Of a stretch of 46,787 nucleotides of DNA, positions 25,301 through 35,000 are shown one piece after another. A program made the translations under genes and the position numbers. The notes beneath the pieces were generated by a model, which saw only the letters and a list, made by a program, of their open reading frames with translations, had not been told where the DNA came from and made no database searches. The DNA comes from an uncultured Verrucomicrobia subdivision 3 bacterium (GTDB lineage: Bacteria; Verrucomicrobiota; Verrucomicrobiia; Limisphaerales; UBA11358), in the NCBI GenBank assembly GCA_903884535.1, contig CAISEZ010000038.1:1-46787 (forward strand). The letters are read 5' to 3'. Each line of letters begins with the position of its first letter. The stretch's first letter is position 1.

Positions 25301-25696
25301 GTGGCCAGCGGTATAGACTCCTCAATTACAAGCGTCGAACTCATTCTAATTTTCAATGATAACGCCTCACTTCCGGGTGGCAGCACCGCCATCCAAGGGA
25401 GTCGCAATTTAGGCACCGGCGCAGACTCTGCGCAGGTGAATTTCTATCCGGCTGCAACCGCAACTTCGGGTGCCGAGCGAATTTATGATGCGACTTTTTC
25501 GGGTTTTAATGATTTAAACCCAAACAACACATGGGGGTTGCTGCTGTGGGATAACAGCAGTAGCGGAATTGAAAATGGGCTGGTTAGCCGGAGCCTGGAC
25601 ATCACTGCCGTTCCGGAACCCGTTAATATTGCGGTGGGGATTTTTGGAGTTGCATTAAGCACGATTAGTCTAAGTCGATCTCTCAGCCGCCGATAA
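25292..25696 (+). pseudogene. C-terminal fragment of a PEP-CTERM protein (P-domain-like)
   Basis: About 135 residues are left: a SGIDSSITSVELILIFND start, a GFNDLNPNNTWGLLLWDNSS segment resembling proprotein-convertase P-domain-like sandwiches, and a complete C-terminal sorting signal VPEPVNIAVGIFGVAL with a basic SLSRSLSRR end. No signal peptide or proper start codon is present. The 5' part is replaced at about 25290 by the integrase fragment. The host gene was evidently cut when DNA was inserted or deleted here. Expression is unlikely. Confidence 0.65.
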
Positions 25697-25903
25697 TAAA
25701 CCGCCATTTACAAAAATCGCAAGCTGGTGGCTTACGCTATTGACACAGGTTCTATTATTTAATCCTGCTGACCAGGTAACACACCTGACTCACGCGATTG
25801 CGCCAGACTGGTCTACCCTCCGGCCATAATCGCCTTATTTGATTGCATCATCTCCTTGCGAGTGCGGGACAGCGCGCTTATGCTTGACTCCTTAAATAAG
25901 TCC

Positions 25904-26101
25904 ATGCAAAGACCTGCAAATAATTCCCTGGCTTTGGCCGGACTGGGCCGGCTCTTGTTCGTCCTGCTCGCGGCCGGCTGCGCTATGGCGGGGCTAAGTA
26001 GCACCATTGTCGTGACGAACACGTCCCCGAGCGGTCAGGGTTCAATCCGACCGACGAAAATCAAACCAAGGTTGTTCCCATGGCAGCAAGGAACCTCCTA
26101 G
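25904..26101 (+). pseudogene. Duplicated 5' fragment of the beta-helix gene
   Basis: The 65-residue frame reads LAGLGRLLFVLLAAGCAMAG and then LSSTIVVTNTSPSGQGSI before losing homology. This is nearly the signal-peptide region and first strand of the 947-residue protein that starts at 26137. After about 26050 the sequence is unrelated to that gene and the frame ends at 26101. It encodes only a signal peptide and a short tail. It is best read as a broken tandem copy; a small secreted peptide is possible but unsupported. Confidence 0.6.
25925..26050 (+). repeat. Direct repeat, partner at 26194-26319
   Basis: These two segments, offset by 269 nt, are highly similar from TCCCTGGCTT through the signal-peptide coding region to about GGGTTCA. 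They are the matching 5' parts of the fragment and of the full beta-helix gene. Confidence 0.7.
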
Positions 26102-26136
26102 TCGCAGCCGCACTGAAAATCGGTATCGTGTGATTT

Positions 26137-28980
26137 ATGCCAAAAAGAAACAATTCTCCTGCTTCTAGCCGCAGCACAAGTGTGATAAAAATCTCCCTGG
26201 CTTCGGCTGGACTGGGCCGGCTCTTGTTCGTCCTGCTCGCGGCCGGCTGCGCCATGGTGGGGCTAAGTAGCACCATTGTCGTGACGAACACAGCCACGAG
26301 CGGCCCGGGTTCATTCCAACAGGCGATCTTAACGGCCAATACCAATCCCGGCTTGGACACGATTGTCTTTCAGATCAGCGGCACCCCGCCCTTCACGATT
26401 GCGCCGACGGCCTCGCTGCCCGCGATCACAGATCCGGTGGTGATTGACGCCACGACCCAACCAGGTTTCGCCGGCAAGCCGGTGATCGAATTAAACGGAG
26501 CCGCCACCGTGGGTCTCGGTCAAGTGGTCGGCTTGCGATTCAGCAGCGGGGCGAGCACGCTGCGCGGAATGGCCATCAACCGGTTTCCGGTCCAACTCAT
26601 CGAACTGGACAGCGCCTCCAACACCATTCAAGGAAATTTTCTCGGCACGGATGTCACCGGCACCGTGCCGCGCGGCAGCGGCATCGGCAGTTCCGGCCTC
26701 TACGTCAAGAGCGCGGGCAACGTCATCGGCGGCACCAACAGCGGCGACGGCAATGTCATTGCGGGCGGCAACGACACCGGCATTTATCTGCAAAGCGCCA
26801 ACAACAATTTTGTGCGGGGCAATCTCATCGGGGTCGCCGCCGCCGGCACCACGGCGTTGAGCAATGTGAACAATGGCATGGTCCTTTTCAGCAGCAGCGG
26901 CAATGTCATCGGCGGCGCGACGGCGGCGGCACAAAATATTATTTCCGGCAACGGCGCGAGCGGCATTTATTTAACCGGCATTGGCAGCACGGGCAATCTG
27001 ATCCAAGGCAATCGCATCGGCACGGATATTTCAGGGAGCAATGTCCTCGGCAATGTGGCCGGCGACGGCATCACGCTCATCAGCGCGACCGGTAATATTA
27101 TTTCCAGCAATTTGATTTCCGGCAACGGCCTGGCGGGAGTTTCCATCAGCGGCGCCACCGCGACCGGCAACACGCTGCTCGGCAATTTCATCGGCACGGA
27201 TGTCAACGGCCAAACCAATCTGGGCAATCGTCTGGCCGGCGTGACCATTTCCGGCGCAGGCGGCAACCAAATCGGCGGAATAAATGCGGGCAACGGCAAT
27301 GTCCTTTCGGGAAATCTTCAGGATGGCATTGCGCTGACGGGCGGCACGGCGACCAATTTGGTTCAAGGCAATTTCATCGGACTATCCGCCGCCGGCACGA
27401 ATGCCATTCACAATGGTCTGAATGGCATTTCGATCAACGGTGGCACCTCAAACACGGTCGGCGGCGCGAGCGGTGGCGCGCGAAATATTATTTCCGGCAA
27501 TGCCTACAATGGCATCGGGATTTTGCTCCTGACCGACAGCGGCAACACCGTGCTGGGAAATTTTATCGGCACGGATTTCAGCGGAACCAAGGCCATCGCC
27601 AACGCGCTGGCCGGCGTGAGGATTCAAGGTTGTTCCAACACCATTGGCGGAGTCGTGAGCGGTGCGGGCAATGTGATTTCCGGCAATGGGAAGCAAGGCG
27701 TCTGGTTGGTGGGAACCAACGGCAACGTGAAGGGCAATGTTATTCAAGGCAATCTCATTGGCCTCAATGCCGCCGGCGCGAGCGGCTTGGGCAATGGCGC
27801 TAACACCAGCGACTCCGCCGGCATCGGCATTTCCACCGCCTCGGCAAATCTGCTGGGCGGGGCGGTTGCCGGCGCAGGCAATGTGATTTCAGCCAATTTT
27901 GGCGCGGGTATTTTTCTGGTCGGCCCCGGCACGACCAGCAACAACGTGCAAGGAAATCTCATCGGCACTGATCCGACAGGCTCAGCTGGTCAAGGCAATA
28001 ACTTCGAGGGAATTTATATGGAACAAGCGGCCACGAACTTTATTGGCGGCACCGCCGCCGGCGCGGGAAATGTGGTTTCGGCAAATCATACTCGCGGCAT
28101 TTATTTGAATCCTGCTTCTTGGAACGTCATTCAAGGCAATTTCATCGGCACCAAGTCCGATGGCTCAAACGCTTTGGGCAACACCTATCACAATGTGGAG
28201 ATGCAAGCTAATGCCAATAACAATCTCATCGGCGGCGCAACGGCGGGCGCGGGCAACCATTTAGCATTTGCCCAGTCTGTATATTGCGGCGTGCGGGTGC
28301 GCACCGGTGCCGCTAACAATTTCATCAGCGGCAATTCCATCTTCAGCAACGGAGCCTTGGGCATTGATTTGAGCCCGACCGACGGCAGCACCGCCGCCGG
28401 CGTCAATGCGATTGTGGATTGCGAAAGCGGCATCGCGGCGGGCGCGGCCAACGCCGGCCAGAATTTCCCGACGCTCGCGAGCATTTACAGCGGCACCAGC
28501 ACGCGCATTCGCGGCACGATGGACGGCAAAACCGGCAATGCCTACGCGCTCCAGTTTTTTGCCAGCCCGTCCGGCGATGCCTCCGGTTACGGCGAAGGTC
28601 AGGTTTATCTGGGCCAGACCAATCTGACTTTGGGAGCAACCTGCTCCACGAATTTCACCGCGTATTTGCCGGCGACCATTTCGTCCGGCTGGGTGGTCAC
28701 CGCCACCGCCACTGACGCCACCAACAACACGTCGGAATTTTCGGCCTGGGTTTCTGTGATCCCCGTTCCGCCGGTCCAACTGGCCCAGCCCAATTCCAGC
28801 CAGCTTGCGCTGTCGTGGACGAACAACGGCGGCAGCTTTGCGCTCCAACAAACCTTCAGCCTGACCCCGCCCGTCAGTTGGTCCACCGTGACCAACGTGC
28901 CGGTGCTGCAAAATAATTTTCTGGTCACAACGGTGGGGCTGACCAACAGCAATGTCTTTTACCGGCTGAGCGCGCCGTGA
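26137..28980 (+). CDS. Secreted right-handed beta-helix protein with GN-IG-type repeats and C-terminal FYRL module
   Basis: This 947-residue protein has a hydrophobic signal region (about 22-45, LGRLLFVLLAAGCAMVGLSS). A start block GPGSFQQAILTANTNPGLDT resembles the 'GSLRQAI..AN' opening of CSLREA-type helix proteins. About nine repeats of roughly 40-60 residues follow (IQGNFLGTD, VRGNLIGVA, IQGNRIGTD, LLGNFIGTD, VQGNFIGLS, VLGNFIGTD, IQGNLIGLN, VQGNLIGTD, IQGNFIGTK), each with a GGxxxGAGNVIS(G/A)N turn, forming a parallel beta-helix (about 60-760). A beta-rich region (about 760-875) precedes a C-terminal module ending NVFYRLSAP. No catalytic signature is visible. It is probably a surface or extracellular protein; its link to pectin is only through its neighbours. 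Confidence 0.8.
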   Translation: MPKRNNSPASSRSTSVIKISLASAGLGRLLFVLLAAGCAMVGLSSTIVVTNTATSGPGSFQQAILTANTNPGLDTIVFQISGTPPFTIAPTASLPAITDPVVIDATTQPGFAGKPVIELNGAATVGLGQVVGLRFSSGASTLRGMAINRFPVQLIELDSASNTIQGNFLGTDVTGTVPRGSGIGSSGLYVKSAGNVIGGTNSGDGNVIAGGNDTGIYLQSANNNFVRGNLIGVAAAGTTALSNVNNGMVLFSSSGNVIGGATAAAQNIISGNGASGIYLTGIGSTGNLIQGNRIGTDISGSNVLGNVAGDGITLISATGNIISSNLISGNGLAGVSISGATATGNTLLGNFIGTDVNGQTNLGNRLAGVTISGAGGNQIGGINAGNGNVLSGNLQDGIALTGGTATNLVQGNFIGLSAAGTNAIHNGLNGISINGGTSNTVGGASGGARNIISGNAYNGIGILLLTDSGNTVLGNFIGTDFSGTKAIANALAGVRIQGCSNTIGGVVSGAGNVISGNGKQGVWLVGTNGNVKGNVIQGNLIGLNAAGASGLGNGANTSDSAGIGISTASANLLGGAVAGAGNVISANFGAGIFLVGPGTTSNNVQGNLIGTDPTGSAGQGNNFEGIYMEQAATNFIGGTAAGAGNVVSANHTRGIYLNPASWNVIQGNFIGTKSDGSNALGNTYHNVEMQANANNNLIGGATAGAGNHLAFAQSVYCGVRVRTGAANNFISGNSIFSNGALGIDLSPTDGSTAAGVNAIVDCESGIAAGAANAGQNFPTLASIYSGTSTRIRGTMDGKTGNAYALQFFASPSGDASGYGEGQVYLGQTNLTLGATCSTNFTAYLPATISSGWVVTATATDATNNTSEFSAWVSVIPVPPVQLAQPNSSQLALSWTNNGGSFALQQTFSLTPPVSWSTVTNVPVLQNNFLVTTVGLTNSNVFYRLSAP

Positions 28981-29091
28981 TGTAACCGCCGGGCCAGCGG
29001 CTGGGCTGATGCCGAAAACTCCCAGCGGTTTGCAGGATTTCAAAAACGATTCCCGGTGGCGGTTCGGCACGGTTTTTCTTAAAGTGTATTC

Positions 29092-30828
29092 ATGCAACAA
29101 AAAACCCTGGCCGTCGCCGCGCTCTTTTTTTCCGCCGTTAGTCTGATCGCCCAGACCAATCTCTTTGTCGCCGCCGACGGCAGCGCGTCGTTTTCATCCG
29201 TGCAATCGGCGATCATGGCTGTGCCGGCAGGCAGCCGCGAAAATCCGGTCGTCATTCACATCGCGCCCGGCACTTACAAGGAACTGATCTACATCCAGCG
29301 CGAAAAAAGATTTTTCAAACTCGTCGGCGAAAACCCGACGAACACCGTGTTGACTTTTAATCTTTACGCCGGCATCACGAATGCCGAAGGCAAGCGGATT
29401 GGAACTTTCAAGACACCTTCGACGACGATTGACGCGGATGATTTTTCGGCGGAAAACCTCACGTTTGAAAATTCCGCCGGGCCGGTCGGCCAGGCGCTCG
29501 CGATCCGCGTGGACGGCGACCGCGCCAGTTTTCGCAACTGCAAATTTCTCGGCTGGCAGGACACCATTCTGCTGAACCGCGGCCGGCAGTATTTTGAAAA
29601 TTGTTACGTCTGCGGCCATGTGGATTTTATTTTTGGCGCGGCAACCGCGTGGTTTGAGAATTGTGAAATCCACGCGCTACGCGACGGCTACTTGACCGCC
29701 GCCTCGACGCCGGTGGACGTGCCGTTCGGTTTTGTTTTCTCCAATTGCAAAATCACCGGCGAGCCGGGCGTGAAAACCATTCTCGGCCGGCCGTGGCGGA
29801 TTTATGCCAGCACGATTTATTTGAACTGCGAATTGGCCAACGTCGTCCGGCCCGAAGGTTGGAACGACTGGAAAAAACCGGAATCCCACACGACGACTCG
29901 CTACGCGGAATTTAATTCCACCGGTTCCGGCGCGAGTCCGACCAACCGGCCCGACTGGGTCAAGCCGTTGAAAAAATCCGAGGCGCAAAAAATAACGGTG
30001 GAAAAAGTCCTCGGCGGCGCGGACGGCTGGGATCCGGATTTGACCCAGTCGTTTAGCGCCAATCGTTTCAGCATCGAATACGGCGAAGCGGGCGGCGAAA
30101 AACTCCTGCTTGATGCGCACGTTCCGGCCAGTGGTGGAAAGCATCCCGTTGTCCTCATCGTTCACGGCGGCGGCTGGATGACGGGCGACCGCGAGAAGGA
30201 CATCGTGCCGGTCTTCGCGCCATTCGCCACGAATTTTTGCTGGTTCACCATTTATTACCGGCTCGCGCCGACGAACCGCTGGCCGGCCTGTTTTGACGAC
30301 GTGCAGACGGCCATTCGCTGGGTGAAAAAACACGCGGCGGAATTCAAGGGCGATCCGAACCGCATCGCGCTGCTCGGCTACTCGGCGGGCGGTCACCTCG
30401 TGACGCTGGCCGGCACGCGCGCCGAGGCGGACACGCGTGTGCAAGCCGTCGTCGCGTTTGCGCCGCCGACGGATTTGGTCGCCGACAACGAACGGCGCGG
30501 CGGGCTGAGCATTTCGATGAAAAATTTATTCCACTGCGACACGACCAATCTCACCGACAGCGTGCGCGCCGTGCTGAAGGAAAATTCACCGCTCACCTAC
30601 GTCCAGCCGGGCTTGCCGCCATTTTTATTGTTCAATGGCAGCGCGGACAAGACCGTGCCGTTCGGCCAGACCCAAAATTTCTACAACGCCTTGAAGGCCG
30701 CGAAGGTGGACTGCGAACTGATTTCCATTCCCGAAGGCCAGCACCGGATTGCGGACTGGACGAAGTTTGATCCGTCGTGGCAGGGCAAGCTGATGGCGTG
30801 GCTCAACGAAAAACTGGCTGAGAAATGA
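29092..30828 (+). CDS. Pectin methylesterase (CE8) fused to alpha/beta-hydrolase esterase
   Basis: This 578-residue bifunctional secreted enzyme has a signal peptide of about 1-20 (SLIAQ). Residues 22-310 are a CE8 pectinesterase beta-helix with the family motifs: GTYKE, GQALAIRV (Q134), GWQDT with D157 as acid/base, GHVDFIFG with D178 as nucleophile, and LGRPW (R233, W235). Residues about 325-578 are an alpha/beta hydrolase of the acetylesterase/lipase type: HGGGW oxyanion loop (358-362), GYSAGG nucleophile S431, D519 in NGSADKTVP and H551 in EGQHRI. The obvious inference is removal of methyl groups by one half and acetyl (or other acyl) groups by the other, on pectin. It lies between the beta-helix gene and a PEP-CTERM gene, and faces the polygalacturonase cluster. 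Confidence 0.93.
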   Translation: MQQKTLAVAALFFSAVSLIAQTNLFVAADGSASFSSVQSAIMAVPAGSRENPVVIHIAPGTYKELIYIQREKRFFKLVGENPTNTVLTFNLYAGITNAEGKRIGTFKTPSTTIDADDFSAENLTFENSAGPVGQALAIRVDGDRASFRNCKFLGWQDTILLNRGRQYFENCYVCGHVDFIFGAATAWFENCEIHALRDGYLTAASTPVDVPFGFVFSNCKITGEPGVKTILGRPWRIYASTIYLNCELANVVRPEGWNDWKKPESHTTTRYAEFNSTGSGASPTNRPDWVKPLKKSEAQKITVEKVLGGADGWDPDLTQSFSANRFSIEYGEAGGEKLLLDAHVPASGGKHPVVLIVHGGGWMTGDREKDIVPVFAPFATNFCWFTIYYRLAPTNRWPACFDDVQTAIRWVKKHAAEFKGDPNRIALLGYSAGGHLVTLAGTRAEADTRVQAVVAFAPPTDLVADNERRGGLSISMKNLFHCDTTNLTDSVRAVLKENSPLTYVQPGLPPFLLFNGSADKTVPFGQTQNFYNALKAAKVDCELISIPEGQHRIADWTKFDPSWQGKLMAWLNEKLAEK

Positions 30829-30953
30829 GATTTTGACTTGATACACAAATTTCAAATTGGTTTGCAAAGAATCAAGACTGAACGGGATTGTTGACCGGCC
30901 GCTGGCTGTTTAAATTACTAATCAATAACCTGAGTCAGAAGATCCAAAAACCT

Positions 30954-31949
30954 ATGATAAACAATTCGTTTGGCAAAAACCTCCTTGCCCTTGCCGCCTG
31001 CGCCTTGAGCCTGCCGTTGGGTGCCGTGGCGCAAACCACCGTGTTCAGCGATAATTTTACCGGCGGCAGCACCGTGGACGCGGCCAATTTCACCCCCACC
31101 GCCACTTCGACCAGCTACCAGTGGTTTTCAGGCCTTGCCGGCGGCACCGCCAACACGACAAGCGATCTCCATCTGGCATTGCCAAGCACCACCAGCATCG
31201 TGGGCGAAGCCCAAGCGATGTTTGCCAGTTCTCCGATTTCGCTGGCTACGATTGGTGATAACATTCAACTGACCATCGTTTTTACGGACACCGCCAACGT
31301 CATGCTTACGACAAACTCCAATTCGTCGCTGGCCATCGGGTTGTTCAACTCCGGTGGCGCAGCCCCGAATCAGGGAGTGATAACGCTTAATGCTGGCAAT
31401 AACACCGGTGGATCTCAAAACTGGAAAGGATTCTCAAGCGTTGCGCTTTTGAGCAGCGGTTCCAATAAGTTGCTGGCCCGCGGTCCTCAAACCGCGAACG
31501 GGACAACTTCACAAAATCAGGATTTGCTGTTCAATGGGGCCAGCAGTTCTCAAACCTATAACAGTCCGACGGCCACGCAGGTGGGCAGCAGCAAGTCGGA
31601 TACAGCTTCGCCCTTGACGCTCACCGCCGGCACCGTGGTGACCAATTTTCTTAGCATCACGCTTTCGCCGACCTATCAATTGGTGGTGAGCAATTCTATT
31701 TCCACCTCGGCCGGCGTGCTTTATTTTAACAGCGGCACCACGGTCGCCGGCAGTTTGGTTACTACAAATTTTGATTCCTTGTCGTTCGGCTGGCGTGAGG
31801 CGGTAGGTCCAGCGGCGGCTTCCTCAATTGACGTCAGTCAGGTGCTCGTCACTGATCAAATTTCGGCTGTGCCCGAACCGACCACGCTGGCTTTGCTGGG
31901 TGGCGCGGCGGCAACCCTGATCTTCCGCCGCCGTCAGTTACGCGGGTAA
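30954..31949 (+). CDS. PEP-CTERM protein with a domain shared with the adjacent polygalacturonase
   Basis: From the ATG at 30954 the protein has 331 residues: signal peptide (SLPLGAVAQ), a beta-rich domain of about 270 residues, and a C-terminal PEP-CTERM signal (SAVPEPTTLALLGGAAATLI then FRRRQLRG). The domain is clearly homologous to part of the polygalacturonase on the opposite strand: GDNIQLTIVFTD against GDAISLTVSFTN, LAIGLFNSG against LGFGLYHSG, NQDLLFNG against NQDLVTTG, TNFDSLSFGWRE against TNSFDALAIGWRA. No catalytic motif is visible. It would be exported and processed at the PEP motif by an exosortase-type system. I preferred 30954 over 30888 because the earlier start adds 22 residues in front of the signal peptide. 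Confidence 0.82.
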   Translation: MINNSFGKNLLALAACALSLPLGAVAQTTVFSDNFTGGSTVDAANFTPTATSTSYQWFSGLAGGTANTTSDLHLALPSTTSIVGEAQAMFASSPISLATIGDNIQLTIVFTDTANVMLTTNSNSSLAIGLFNSGGAAPNQGVITLNAGNNTGGSQNWKGFSSVALLSSGSNKLLARGPQTANGTTSQNQDLLFNGASSSQTYNSPTATQVGSSKSDTASPLTLTAGTVVTNFLSITLSPTYQLVVSNSISTSAGVLYFNSGTTVAGSLVTTNFDSLSFGWREAVGPAAASSIDVSQVLVTDQISAVPEPTTLALLGGAAATLIFRRRQLRG

Positions 31950-31970
31950 CCCTCGGGTCTGTGTTTTCAA

Positions 31971-31997
31971 GGCGCTGGAGTTTCCAGCGCCTTTTTT
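31971..31997 (+). terminator. Rho-independent terminator after the PEP-CTERM gene
   Basis: A perfect 9-bp stem (GGCGCTGGA at 31971-31979 with TCCAGCGCC at 31983-31991), 3-nt loop, then six T (31992-31997). It lies 21 nt past the stop codon. Confidence 0.9.
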
Positions 31998-32060
31998 ATT
32001 TCCGGAAATGCCGCCAGCAGAGCGAAACACTACCACTCTTTTGCTTTGCCCACTCAAGCG

Positions 32061-35000
32061 TCAGGGATACACCAGCCGCAGAAACACCGCGCCGTTGTTG
32101 GGGTCTATTGCGATGTTGGCGGCGGTCACGTTTGTGGAATTTCCCACCGTCGCCCAATTCGTGCCGAGTCCGCTGCTCAAATTATTCGTCTGGATTTGCA
32201 GCCGCCAGCCGAGGTGATCCGCCGGCCAGGACAACTGCAATTGGTTACCCACCACCAGCGCGACCAGATTTGTCGGCACCAGTAAAACCGGCGGCGCCAC
32301 CGCGGCGCTGACGCTGATCTGGTTGATGTCAATCGTCGTGGCAGACGTGTTCGCCGTCGCGCGCCAGCCGATGGCAAGCGCGTCAAAGCTGTTGGTGAGA
32401 AAAGTCCCGGCGCTCGCCGCACCGCCGAATTGCGAGAGCAACGTCCCGTTGGTGCCCGTGCCGGCATAAAATCGGTTCGTGATGGCGAGCGTGTTGGTCG
32501 CGGTCAATTTGATGGCCAGCACTTCCGTGTAAGGATTGCCGGCGGTCAGTGTGACCGACGGCGCGGAAGATGCGGTGCCGACCGTGCTGCCGGACGGCGA
32601 GTTGAAGCTCGGCGAGCCGCCGGTCGTGACGAGATCCTGGTTGTTGTTGTTCGCGCCGGTTTGCGCCGGTCGCGTGAGGATTTGCGAATTTGCGCCGGTG
32701 AAAGCGAGCTGGGCGAAGTAGCCCAGCCACGTCTGCGCATTGCCGGTGGCGTTGGGGCTGGCGGCACCGGTTTCGCTGCCATTCATGCCGCCAGACACAG
32801 GATAGTTTTGTCCGCTGTGATACAAGCCAAAGCCGAGCGCGCCGGACTGCGTCAACAGGCCGGAAACATTGGTGAAACTGACCGTCAGCGAAATCGCATC
32901 GCCTACCGTCGTCAGCGTGACGGGTGTGACGGTAAATAGCGCCTGCACCTCAATGCTGCCGCTCGTGGTCGCGCCGATGCCGAAAATAAAATTCCCGGAA
33001 CCGATGCTCGGCGCGGGGTTCCAACCCTTCGCGGAAATGATTTCGTAGCTCGTGCCGGCCACGCTCGGAGCCGACGGCGTGCTGTTCACGGTGCTGAAGG
33101 AAAAGTTTTCAGAAAAAACCAACGGCACGGTGGGCGTGGCGGAAACCTCGGTAGAGTTTGTGCCTTCGCCGCCGCCGTTGATCGCGGACACGACATAAAA
33201 ATACGTCGTGCCGTTAGCGACCGTCGGGTCGAAATAATTGGTCACCGCAACATTCGCCAGGGTCGTGTAAGCGCCGCCGCTGGTGGTGGCGCGTTTCACA
33301 TTGTAGCTCGTGGCGGTGGCGGCTGGCGACCAGTTCAACGACACCAACTGGTTCGTCGCCGTCGCCACCAGATTGGTTGGCGCGAGCGGCACGGCCAGCA
33401 AATTCGTGGTCACGATGAGTCTTACCAACCCGGCGGCGCTGGTGTCATAGGCAAACGTGTAGGCGTAAGGAACAGAACTGATGACCGGCAGAACGCCGTT
33501 CAAGCTGCCGGTGTAAGTCATCAGGATGTTCGTGCCGAGGCCGAATCCGCTGCCGGCGGAAAAATGATTCGTGCCGCCAAGCGTGAGATTGCCTTTCACG
33601 GCGAGCGTCGCCGCGTTTGAGCCAAGCACGTAATTCAGCGCCGTGGTCGGAAATAGCGTCAGGTTGTTGCTCACGGTGAGCGTGCTGGCGGATAGCGTGA
33701 GCGGGCCGTCATCAAAGGCGTTGGTGTTGCTGAGCGAGCCGAGCGCATTGTAAAATGCGTAGCTGTTGCCATAGCCATTCGTCACCAGGCCGCTGAAACT
33801 GAACAGTGTGTTCGTTGGCGTGCTGTTGGTGATGATGACCTGCGCGTTGAACAGCGCAAAGGTGTTGGAGGCGGCTGAGGGCTTGAGGTTGCAGTCAATG
33901 AACTGCGCACCATTCACGTTGTAGAGGTCGAAGCTGCGATTGCCGGTGACGTTGACCTTGTTGAAGACAATGTTCGTCGCCGGCATTTCCGTGCGAGCCC
34001 AAACGATGCCGATGGGATAACCGCTGACCGAAGTGGCGTTGATGTTGCTGAAAGTTATATTGCGATAAATTGGCGTATAGCTTGTCACCGCCGCGACCGC
34101 TTGCGTGGCGGCGTAGTTAGGCGAAATGCCGCTGGGCGTGCCGATCAAATTATAGTAGGCATAAATCTGAATCGGAAAATGGACGTTCGTCATGCCGAGG
34201 TTGAAGTAATTGATGTTTTGCACGAGGCCGCCTTTACTGGTGCCGTAAAGGTTGTTGTCTGATTTGATCCGTATGCCGTTATCGGTGCCATTGAACGTGC
34301 AGTTGATGACCGTGATGTTTTGCACCCCGCCGTCGGTGTAGCTGCCGATGCTCAGACCATGACCGCTGCCATAGATATTGTTGGTGAGCAGCACATCGGA
34401 GGTGTTTCCGCCGCAGGTGAAGTCATCGTCGCCCACACTGATGTCGCAGTCCTGCACCAGCGTGTTGGAACCGCTGACATCGCACGCGTCGGTGTTGTGC
34501 GACGGCGGATTGGCGCTGGACGAGGGCGCGCGAATCGTCACGCCTTTCACGGTTGTATTCACCGCACCCGCCGCCGCGATATGAAACATCGGCGAATTGG
34601 AGAGCGTGATGTTTTGGATCAACTGCCGGTTGTTACTGTTCAAGCTCAGCATGGTCGGCCGGTTGAACCCATTGGTGTAGGCATAAGGCCACCACGGCAA
34701 TCCCTGGCCATCAATCGCCCCCGGACCGATGATGGCAATATTGGTTAATCCCGAAGCGCTGATGAAATTTGCCGCCGTCCAGGTAAAGTTCGTGGTGAAA
34801 TTCGTCGTGATGAGGCTGAGATTCGTCACATAACTGGCGGTGATATTGGTGGTGACGACGATGGGATACTTGTCAATCGGCAGCATCCGCAAAATCGCGC
34901 CGGCATCAATCTGGAGATTGACCGAACTTTTCAGCGTGAGCGGGCCGCTCAAATAAATGCCCGAGGGAATTTCCACCGTGCCGCCGCTCAACCCATTTGT

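Noticed and set aside
42..25865. A 15-nt word TCTCCTTGCGAGTGC occurs at 42-56 and at 25851-25865, suggesting ends of one element.
   Set aside because: About one match of this length is expected by chance in a window this size, and the flanks do not match.
26491..28484. Minus-strand frames of 60-280 residues opposite the beta-helix gene.
   Set aside because: They mirror its Gly/Asn repeats; shadow frames.
26137..28980. The repeats in the beta-helix gene as a possible CRISPR-like or DNA tandem array.
   Set aside because: Repeats are at protein level with variable DNA and length, and fit GN-IG beta-helix coils. No CRISPR array or cas gene is seen anywhere in the window.
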